NCBI GenBank assembly: GCA_035720425.1
Contig: DASTOB010000075.1
Coordinates: 1-6,069 of the forward strand
DNA from: DASTOB01 sp035720425
GTDB taxonomy: Bacteria; Chloroflexota; Limnocylindria; Limnocylindrales; CSP1-4
Length of the DNA: 6,069 nucleotides
Reading direction: 5' to 3'
Below the pieces are notes generated by a model that was not told the origin of the DNA, ran no database searches, and saw only the letters and a list, made by a program, of their open reading frames with translations. The position numbers and the translations under genes are program-made. Of this stretch, positions 1-4,862 are shown piece by piece (the stretch's first letter is position 1; every line of letters begins with the position of its first letter).

Positions 1-54
1 CGCGGCGGGCGCCACCACGGACCCGCTCGGTCCGACGCCGAACGGGTCGCTCAC
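1..54 (-). CDS. Possible start of the next gene downstream of recJ (partial, unidentified)
   Basis: A GTG at 54-52, 26 bases past the recJ stop, opens a frame that stays open for 18 codons to the window edge and would read MSDPFGVGPSGSVVAPAA. The close spacing fits continuation of the operon. No good Shine-Dalgarno sequence precedes it, and 18 codons are too few to judge coding or identity. In other bacteria apt or a relA/spoT homologue can follow recJ or secF, but nothing here supports either. Confidence 0.3.
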   Translation of the reverse strand, partial: MSDPFGVGPSGSVVAPAA

Positions 55-80
55 GCCGCGCGTGGCCGGCCGACGACCGC

Positions 81-1871
81 TCACGCGGGAATCCCGGCGA
101 GGGGCACGCCCAGGGTCGGCGAGACAGCGTCGGCGCCCCCCCGGCCGGCCGGTGCGGCGTCGCGGATCTCGATCTGGAGGGTCTCGAGCCCGGCGAACGT
201 CCGGCTCATGAGCCGGCCGACGACGTCGATCCGGTCGCCCTCGGCCACAGCGTCGGCCAGCGCCGGCCAGTCGAACGCGATCCCGTCGAGCACGTCGCGG
301 TCCCGGCGCAGCGTGACCTGACTGTGGCCGCCGTTCGCGGCACGCGCCCGCACGACCGTCAGGCCGCGAATCGCGACGAGCGGGTCGGGATTTCCGGGCC
401 CGCACGGCGCGAGCGCCGCGAGCTCGCGGTGGAGCGCATAGCCGACGTCGAGCGCGGGCACGACGAGATCGACGCGCAGGACCGGCCGAGGGTCCGCCGG
501 CGGGTTCGCCGCGGCGATGGCGAGGAACCGCTCGCGGAAGGCCTCCCAGCGGTCCGTGACGATCTCGAACCCGGCCGCACCGGCGTGGCCGCCATGCCGC
601 TCGAGCAGGTCGCTGCACGCCTCGAGCGCGGCCGCGAGGTTCATCGTCCCGTCGCTCCGACACGAGGCACGGACGATCGGGCCGAGGTCCGCGCCGACGA
701 CGGCCGGCCGGGCGAGCTCCTCCGCGAGCCGGCCCGCCACGAGGCCGACGATCCCGACCGGCCACGCCCCGCGCACGACGACAGCCGCAGGGGACTCCCC
801 ATCCGCGGGCACGCCACCGGCCAGCGCCGCCCGGGCCTCCGCGACCGCCGTCCTCGTCTGATCCCGCCGATCCAGGTTTGCCGCCTCGAGGCGGGTCGCG
901 AGGGCCACGGCCTCGTCCGGGTCGTCGGTCACGAGGAGCCGCGCCGCGTCGGCCGCCTCCCCCACCCGTCCGGCGGCATTGAGGCGCGGCGCGAGCGCGA
1001 ACCCGACCGTTTCGAGGTCGGCCGCCCCGGCGCCCACGTTCGCGCGCGCCAGGAGTGCGGCGATCCCCGCCCGCGGGCCCGCCGGCCCGCGGATCACCCC
1101 GAGCCCGAGCCGGGCGATGGCGCGGTTCTCGCCGACGATCGGCGCCACGTCCGCCACCGTCCCGATCATCGCGAGGTCCGCGAGTCCGGCCGCGAACGCG
1201 GGCCCGCCGGGTTCGTCCGAGAGCACGAGCGTGGCGACCTTGAACGCGACGCCGGCGCCCGTCAGGCGCCGATCCGGGTAGACGGAGTCCGCGCGGTGGG
1301 GATTGACGACCGCGACGGCCGGCGGCAGTTCCGGCGGGAGGCGGTGGTGGTCCGTGACGATCACGTCGATCCCCGCGGCGGCGGCAGCCGCGATCTCCGT
1401 GCCGCTCGTCGAGCCGCAGTCGACCGTGACGATGAGCGATGCGCCGGATGCACGGGCCGCCTCGATCGCCGCGAGCGACAGCCCGTGGCCCTCCTCGAGC
1501 CGCCGTGGCACGTACGGGTCCGCGGCGATGCCGAGGCGGCCGAGGGCGCGGACGAGGATCGCCAGCCCGGTCAGGCCGTCCGCGTCGAAGTCGCCGAAGA
1601 CCATGACCCGCTCGCCGCGATCGCGGGCACGCGCGATCCGCTCGCGGGCCTGCTCGGCATCGGGCAGGAGCGACGGGTCATGGAGCGCCGCGACCGGATC
1701 GGCGAACCACGCGTCGAGATCCGCGGCCGATGCCACGCCGCGGGCGGAGAGGATCCCTGTCAGCCGCTCCGACAGGCCACGGGCGACGGCCGCGTCGCGG
1801 AGGGAGGGAGACAGCTGGACGGGTGACGGCAGGGCCCAGCGGTGGCGCGGTCGGAGCACGTCGCTCAGCAT
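81..1871 (-). CDS. recJ: Single-stranded-DNA-specific exonuclease RecJ
   Basis: RecJ degrades single-stranded DNA 5' to 3' in recombination, mismatch and base-excision repair, using divalent metal ions in the cytoplasm. All DHH-family motifs are present in order: VMVFGDFDADGLTG (89-102, with D94, D96, D98), VTVDCGS (148-154), VTDHHRLP (172-179), MIGTVADVAP (235-244, D241), APRLNAAGRVG (294-304) and WPVGIVGLVAGRL (370-382). The DHHA1 motif GGHAGAAG is at 427-434. An OB-fold domain follows (about 465-570), ending in a short Gly/Ala/Pro tail. The first 80 residues resemble the usual RecJ lead-in (GLSERLTGILSARGV, then DPSLLPDAEQA), which supports the ATG, although its ribosome binding site is weak (GCAGG ten bases upstream). 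At 596 residues it is slightly longer than the usual 560-580. It lies 134 bases past secF with no clear promoter of its own, so it is probably read from the secDF transcript past the hairpin. A run of seven C at 136-142 falls in the tail. No catalytic residue is missing. Confidence 0.97.
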   Translation of the reverse strand: MLSDVLRPRHRWALPSPVQLSPSLRDAAVARGLSERLTGILSARGVASAADLDAWFADPVAALHDPSLLPDAEQARERIARARDRGERVMVFGDFDADGLTGLAILVRALGRLGIAADPYVPRRLEEGHGLSLAAIEAARASGASLIVTVDCGSTSGTEIAAAAAAGIDVIVTDHHRLPPELPPAVAVVNPHRADSVYPDRRLTGAGVAFKVATLVLSDEPGGPAFAAGLADLAMIGTVADVAPIVGENRAIARLGLGVIRGPAGPRAGIAALLARANVGAGAADLETVGFALAPRLNAAGRVGEAADAARLLVTDDPDEAVALATRLEAANLDRRDQTRTAVAEARAALAGGVPADGESPAAVVVRGAWPVGIVGLVAGRLAEELARPAVVGADLGPIVRASCRSDGTMNLAAALEACSDLLERHGGHAGAAGFEIVTDRWEAFRERFLAIAAANPPADPRPVLRVDLVVPALDVGYALHRELAALAPCGPGNPDPLVAIRGLTVVRARAANGGHSQVTLRRDRDVLDGIAFDWPALADAVAEGDRIDVVGRLMSRTFAGLETLQIEIRDAAPAGRGGADAVSPTLGVPLAGIPA

Positions 1872-1940
1872 GCCACGGGAGCCTGCACCACGACTTCGCC
1901 GGCGACCACCCCGGGATTGCCGCCGGATCGCCGGTGCATC

Positions 1941-1970
1941 ACCCGGCGCTCACCCGGCGCTCACCCGCGG
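1941..1970. repeat. 11-bp tandem repeat in the secF-recJ gap
   Basis: ACCCGGCGCTC occurs twice without mismatch (1941-1951, 1952-1962), followed by a partial third copy beginning ACCCG at 1963. It lies about 70-100 bases upstream of the recJ ATG. The unit differs from that of the repeat upstream of secD but has the same 11-bp period. Confidence 0.75.
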
Positions 1971-1978
1971 CCCGGCGT

Positions 1979-2004
1979 CCGGCCCGCGCGGCGCGTCGGG
2001 CCGG
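1979..2004 (-). terminator. GC hairpin directly after the secF stop
   Basis: A perfect 8-bp stem (CCGGCCCG, 10-base loop, CGGGCCGG) begins one base after the secF TGA. No T-run follows on the minus strand, so it is not a classical intrinsic terminator. It might act as a U-less terminator, stabilise the secDF mRNA 3' end, or lower recJ expression relative to secDF. Chance stems are frequent at this GC content, though the position directly after the stop is suggestive. Confidence 0.35.
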
Positions 2005-2005
2005 T

Positions 2006-3256
2006 TCAGCTGGTCGCCCGGCCGGGCGCCCGTCCCGTCCGCACGGCGGTCGGTCGGCCGCGTTTTCGGTCCTCGTACTCCTGCCAGACGACGAGCAGCG
2101 GGGCTGCGTTGAAGATCGACGAGTACGTCCCGATGACGATCCCGATCAGCAGGGCGAGCACGAAGTACGTCGTCGCCGAGCCGCCGAACATAAACAGCGC
2201 GAGCAGGGTCACGACGACGGTGAAGCTCGTCGTGATCGATCGGCCGAACGTCTGGAGGATCGAGTGGTTGACGATCTCGGCGAACGGCTCGCCGACGTGG
2301 CGGGCGCGGTTCTCGCGGATCCGGTCGAACACGACGATCGTGTCGTGGACGCTGAAGCCGATCACGGTCAGCATCGCGGTCACGAACAGGGCGTCGATCT
2401 CGACCCCGAAGAACGTGCCGAGGATGGCGAACGAGCCGACCACGACGACCACGTCGTGGAGCAGCGTGACGAGCGCCGTCACGCCGAACTTCACGTCACG
2501 GAAGCGAACCGTGATCCACGCCACGATGCCGAGCGAGCCGATGAAGATGAGGGTCAGCGCCTGGCCGATGAGGTCGGCCGACACGACCGGGCCGATCGTC
2601 GTGAGCGAGCGCTGCTCGGCGATGTCACCGAGCTCCGCCTCGAGCGCGTCGACGACCTCGCCGAGCCTGCCCTCGGTCGGCAGGTCCGTGTTCGGCGGCG
2701 GAGGCGTGAACGCCGGGGACGGCGAGGGCGACGGGGAGGCCGACGGCGACGGGGAGGCCGACGGCGACGGGGACGGGCTCGCGGTTGGGCTCGGCGACGC
2801 CGACGGGGACGGGGCGGCCGACGGCGGCGGGGACGGGCTGGCGGTTGGGCTCGGCGAGGCCGATGGCGACGGGGACGGGCTCGCCGATGGGGCGGCCGAT
2901 GCCGACGCGCTCGCCGACGGCGAGCCGCTCGGCGCAAGCGTCACGACCGGCGTCGGCGACGGTGCCGGCGCCTGCAGTCCCACCGGCAGGGTCTTGATCT
3001 CGAAGAAGCCATCGGACGTCGAGACCACGGTGGACGGCAGCCCTTCGGCCTCCATGACGGCGTCGATCTGGTCGGCCGTCACCGTCGCGTTCGCGAAGCG
3101 GATCTCCCAGCGCGTGCCGCCGGTGTAGTCGATCGTGAACTGGAGGCCCGCCTGCCCGCCGGTGATCGGGGTCAGGAGGATGAACAGCAGGCCCGGGATG
3201 ACGAGGATGAGCGAGAAGGTGAAGTACCACTTCCGCTTCCCGATGATGTCAAACAC
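2006..3256 (-). CDS. secF: Protein translocase subunit SecF with a long Pro/Ser/Ala-rich insert
   Basis: SecF is the second membrane subunit of SecDF, needed for proton-driven late steps of protein export. It begins with GTG, overlapping the secD stop (GTGTTTGA shared), behind a good ribosome binding site. TM1 is at about 12-29. The extracytoplasmic domain starts with the conserved IDYTGGTRWEIRF (42-54) and a short helix and strand (to about 90). It is then interrupted at 96-188 by a stretch in which 88 of 93 residues are P, S, A or T. The domain resumes with EVVDALEAELG (200-210) and TIGPVVSADLI (220-230). Five more membrane segments follow, with LLHDVVVVVGS (265-275), IGFSVHDTIVVFDRIREN (299-316, including D305), and FGRSITTSFTVVVTLLALFMFG. 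A basic tail closes the protein. It is 416 residues against roughly 300-330 for a typical SecF; the insert accounts for the excess. Both flanks are conserved and in one frame, so I read it as a functional gene, not a fusion or frameshift. Confidence 0.96.
   Translation of the reverse strand: MFDIIGKRKWYFTFSLILVIPGLLFILLTPITGGQAGLQFTIDYTGGTRWEIRFANATVTADQIDAVMEAEGLPSTVVSTSDGFFEIKTLPVGLQAPAPSPTPVVTLAPSGSPSASASASAAPSASPSPSPSASPSPTASPSPPPSAAPSPSASPSPTASPSPSPSASPSPSASPSPSPSPAFTPPPPNTDLPTEGRLGEVVDALEAELGDIAEQRSLTTIGPVVSADLIGQALTLIFIGSLGIVAWITVRFRDVKFGVTALVTLLHDVVVVVGSFAILGTFFGVEIDALFVTAMLTVIGFSVHDTIVVFDRIRENRARHVGEPFAEIVNHSILQTFGRSITTSFTVVVTLLALFMFGGSATTYFVLALLIGIVIGTYSSIFNAAPLLVVWQEYEDRKRGRPTAVRTGRAPGRATS
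2693..2971 (-). repeat. Low-complexity Pro/Ser/Ala/Thr-coding tract inside secF
   Basis: Codons 96-188 of secF. Residues 112-182 contain only P, S, A and T. The coding strand is C-rich: in 2761-2820 the plus strand has 32 G and 18 C. Serine is encoded by a mixture of TCC, TCG and AGC, so the tract is not a single-codon expansion. Such sequences are disordered and extended, and would lie outside the cytoplasmic membrane here. Two PPP-containing motifs occur (143-145, 185-188). Confidence 0.95.
2747..2866 (-). repeat. 60-bp (20-residue) tandem duplication within the secF tract
   Basis: Secf residues 131-150 and 151-170 are adjacent copies of a 20-residue unit starting PSASPSPTASPSP. At DNA level the best-conserved part (2769-2806 against 2829-2866) has three mismatches in 38 bases. 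An inner 18-bp unit, GCGACGGGGAGGCCGACG on the plus strand, is repeated perfectly at 2728-2745 and 2746-2763, with ten more matching bases after it. Both periods are multiples of three, so copy changes keep the frame. Confidence 0.9.
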
Positions 3257-4619
3257 GCCCGCGGGCCTCTCCCCGGAGCGCGGCGCGGCCGGTGGGCCGG
3301 GCGACGAACTCTGACTCGGCGACGCCGTACAGGCGCGCCTTGCGGGCCCAGTCCTGGTTGACGATGACGCGCAGGATCGTCCGCGTGACGGTGATCGCGC
3401 TGAACATCGAGACGAGCACGCCGATGATGAGCACGAGCGCGAAGCCCTTGATCACCGACGAGCCAAACAGGAACAGGATCGTCGCCGTGATGAGGCTCGA
3501 CACGTTCGAGTCGAGGATCGAGTTCCAGGCCCGCCCGAAGCCCGCCTCGATCGCCGCCGGCAGCGACTTGCCGAGGCGCAGCTCCTCCTTCGATCGCTCG
3601 AAGATGAGGATGTTCGCGTCGACCGCCATGCCCACCGACAGGACGAAGCCGGCGATCCCGGCGAGGGTCAGGGTGACCGGGATGAGCCGGAAGATGGCGA
3701 GAACGACGAGGGTGTAGTACACGAGCGCGCCTGCGGCGATCACGCCGGGCAGGCGGTAGTGGACGATCATGAAGACCATTACGAGGAGGACGCCGATCGC
3801 CCCGGCCACGAGGCTGCGATCGAGGAACTCCCGGCCCAGCGTGGCGCTGATGTTCTCGGCGGAGATCTCCTCGACCGGGAACGGCAGTGAGCCGAAGCGC
3901 AGGACCGTGACGAGGTTCTCGGCCTCCTGGAGCGGGAAGCCCGCACCGCCGCCGCTCGTGATCTGGACCTGGCCGTTCGGGATCTCCGAGTTGATCTGCG
4001 GCGCGGAGATGACGACGCCGTCGAGGGCAATCGCGAAGAAGCGCCCGATGTTCGCGCGGGTGTGCGCGGCGAACAGCTCCGCGCCGGACGTGGGGCCGCC
4101 CGAGCGGAGGATGAAGTCGACGGCCCTGCGACCGGTGGCGTCGGACCCGATCGTCGCGCTCTGGACCTGGTCGCCGCTGAACAGGGGCGGCCACTTCTCG
4201 AGGTCGATCCGGGCGCCGTCGAGGGGCGGGGTCTCGGCTGGCGGGATCGGCACGAAGTCGAGACGGCCGGTCTGGCCGACGAGACGGCGGACTGCCTCCG
4301 GGTCGTCGACGCCGGGCAGCTCCACGACGATCCGGTCCGTGCCCTGGGTCGTCACGACCGGCTCAGCCACGCCGGATTCGTTCACGCGCCGCTCGATGAT
4401 GTCTCGGATGATCGAGAGGTCCGCCGGCTGCGGCGTGCGGTCCTCGATCGGGCGGACGATGTACTCGACCCGCTGGCCGCCCTCGAGGTCGAGGCCCAGC
4501 TTCGTCTCGATCCGACGGCTCGTGCCATCGGGCCCGGGCACCGTCAGCCGCGGGTAGAAGTCGACGATCAGGGCGAGGATGCCGATCACGACGATGAGGA
4601 TCGGCCCGGTCTTGCGCAT
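3249..4619 (-). CDS. secD: Protein translocase subunit SecD
   Basis: SecD pairs with SecF next to SecYEG and uses the proton gradient to help draw unfolded preproteins across the cytoplasmic membrane. TM1 is at about residues 5-21. The large extracytoplasmic P1 region spans about 25-265 and carries the family motif LGLDLEGG (41-48), the paired ferredoxin-like halves (VNESGV, TDRIVVELPGV), and ALDGVVISAPQIN (198-210) near its end. Five further hydrophobic segments fall between about 266 and 416. The signature GMAVDANILIFERSKEE (330-346) includes D334, the Asp linked to proton movement, followed by the AWNSILDSNVSSLITA segment. A basic cytoplasmic tail closes the protein. At 456 residues it is a compact SecD, shorter than the E. 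coli protein of about 615. The ATG start directly precedes a normal MRKTG-plus-TM1 beginning. No Shine-Dalgarno sequence is visible. Its stop overlaps the secF start by 8 bp. yajC, a frequent upstream partner, is absent from the preceding gap. Confidence 0.97.
   Translation of the reverse strand: MRKTGPILIVVIGILALIVDFYPRLTVPGPDGTSRRIETKLGLDLEGGQRVEYIVRPIEDRTPQPADLSIIRDIIERRVNESGVAEPVVTTQGTDRIVVELPGVDDPEAVRRLVGQTGRLDFVPIPPAETPPLDGARIDLEKWPPLFSGDQVQSATIGSDATGRRAVDFILRSGGPTSGAELFAAHTRANIGRFFAIALDGVVISAPQINSEIPNGQVQITSGGGAGFPLQEAENLVTVLRFGSLPFPVEEISAENISATLGREFLDRSLVAGAIGVLLVMVFMIVHYRLPGVIAAGALVYYTLVVLAIFRLIPVTLTLAGIAGFVLSVGMAVDANILIFERSKEELRLGKSLPAAIEAGFGRAWNSILDSNVSSLITATILFLFGSSVIKGFALVLIIGVLVSMFSAITVTRTILRVIVNQDWARKARLYGVAESEFVARPTGRAALRGEARGRV
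3266..3274 (-). promoter_or_regulatory. Ribosome binding site for secF inside the end of secD
   Basis: On the minus strand GGGGAGAGG lies nine bases before the secF GTG, within the last codons of secD. It is the clearest Shine-Dalgarno-like sequence in the window and supports the GTG as the true start. With the 8-bp gene overlap it fits translational coupling of the two subunits. Confidence 0.6.
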
Positions 4620-4628
4620 CGAGGCGGG

Positions 4629-4634
4629 ATGATA
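4629..4634 (-). promoter_or_regulatory. Candidate -10 box for secD (TATCAT), possibly giving a leaderless transcript
   Basis: On the minus strand TATCAT matches the sigma-70 -10 consensus TATAAT at five of six bases. It ends nine bases before the secD ATG, so transcription would start within a few bases of the start codon. The bases between the box and the ATG (CCCGCCTCG) contain no Shine-Dalgarno sequence. No good -35 hexamer is seen at 16-18 bases spacing (GAACGG or similar). Leaderless genes with a TANNNT box at this distance are well known in several GC-rich phyla. The call rests on one short motif. Confidence 0.4.
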
Positions 4635-4680
4635 CAGGGAACGCCTGTTCGCCGTTCTTGCGCCACCTGCGCCTGCCGCG

Positions 4681-4713
4681 CGTGCCGCCGCCGTGCCGCC
4701 GCCGTGCCGCCGC
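4681..4713. repeat. Three perfect 11-bp tandem repeats in the uvrC-secD gap
   Basis: The unit CGTGCCGCCGC occurs three times without mismatch at 4681-4691, 4692-4702 and 4703-4713, 62 to 94 bases upstream of the secD start. The period is not a multiple of three, which argues against coding. It is close to one DNA helical turn, so protein binding on one DNA face is possible. Slippage in a GC-rich spacer explains it equally well. Confidence 0.85.
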
Positions 4714-4751
4714 CGAGCATGTACCCGAATTCAAACCTGACTCGGATTGCC

Positions 4752-4771
4752 GCCGGGCACGCTCGCCCGGC
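4752..4771 (-). terminator. GC hairpin downstream of uvrC, possible terminator
   Basis: A perfect 7-bp inverted repeat (GCCGGGC, 6-base loop, GCCCGGC) lies about 90 bases past the uvrC stop and about 130 bases before secD. No T-run follows directly; the nearest T-rich stretch on the minus strand (TTTGAATT) starts about 16 bases downstream. It could separate uvrC transcription from secD, but short GC stems are common by chance at this base composition. A further GC dyad (4789-4795 with 4816-4822, loop of 20) lies closer to the uvrC stop. Confidence 0.3.
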
Positions 4772-4862
4772 CGACGGGTCCGGCGGATTCCCGGGGGTGG
4801 ACGAGCGCGCCCCGGCCCGGGACGAGTCACGGGTGAATTGAGCCCGCACGCGCCGCCGGCGG

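Noticed and set aside
136..142. Run of seven C in recJ as a phase-variation site
   Set aside because: It lies in the C-terminal tail beyond all conserved domains, and a run of seven is common by chance at this base composition.
324..1826. 500-residue open frame on the plus strand, antisense to recJ
   Set aside because: Arg/Asp/Glu-rich with no recognisable domain, and recJ with all its motifs occupies the other strand. Long antisense frames are expected at this GC content.
2769..2840. G-quadruplex on the plus strand of the secF tract
   Set aside because: Runs of GGG/GGGG exist, but loops of nine or more bases separate several of them, so no strict four-run motif could be confirmed by eye.
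2693..2971. Repeat tract considered as a CRISPR array
   Set aside because: Repeats are adjacent, in frame, lack unique spacers and lie inside a conserved gene.
2693..2971. secF insert considered as a fusion of two genes or a frameshift
   Set aside because: One frame stays open throughout, and both halves of the same SecF domain flank it in the right order.
1842..3128. 428-residue plus-strand frame with Gly-Asp repeats resembling calcium-binding repeats
   Set aside because: The GDGDG pattern is only the complement of the Ser-Pro codons in secF and lacks the nonapeptide spacing of true RTX repeats.
1730..3361. 543-residue plus-strand frame across the secF-recJ region, with an Arg/Gly-rich middle
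   Set aside because: The Arg/Gly part is the antisense reading of the secF Pro/Ser tract. No family features are seen.
4720..4750. Relatively AT-rich stretch (around GAATTC) as the secD promoter
   Set aside because: TTGAAT matches a -10 box at four of six, but no -35 hexamer lies at a proper distance; the TATCAT nearer the gene is a better match.
4586..4849. Small minus-strand frames in the uvrC-secD gap (87 and 155 residues), considered as yajC or a small protein
   Set aside because: No hydrophobic segment typical of YajC; both run out of frame into secD and are Arg/Ala/Pro-rich, as expected of non-coding GC-rich DNA.
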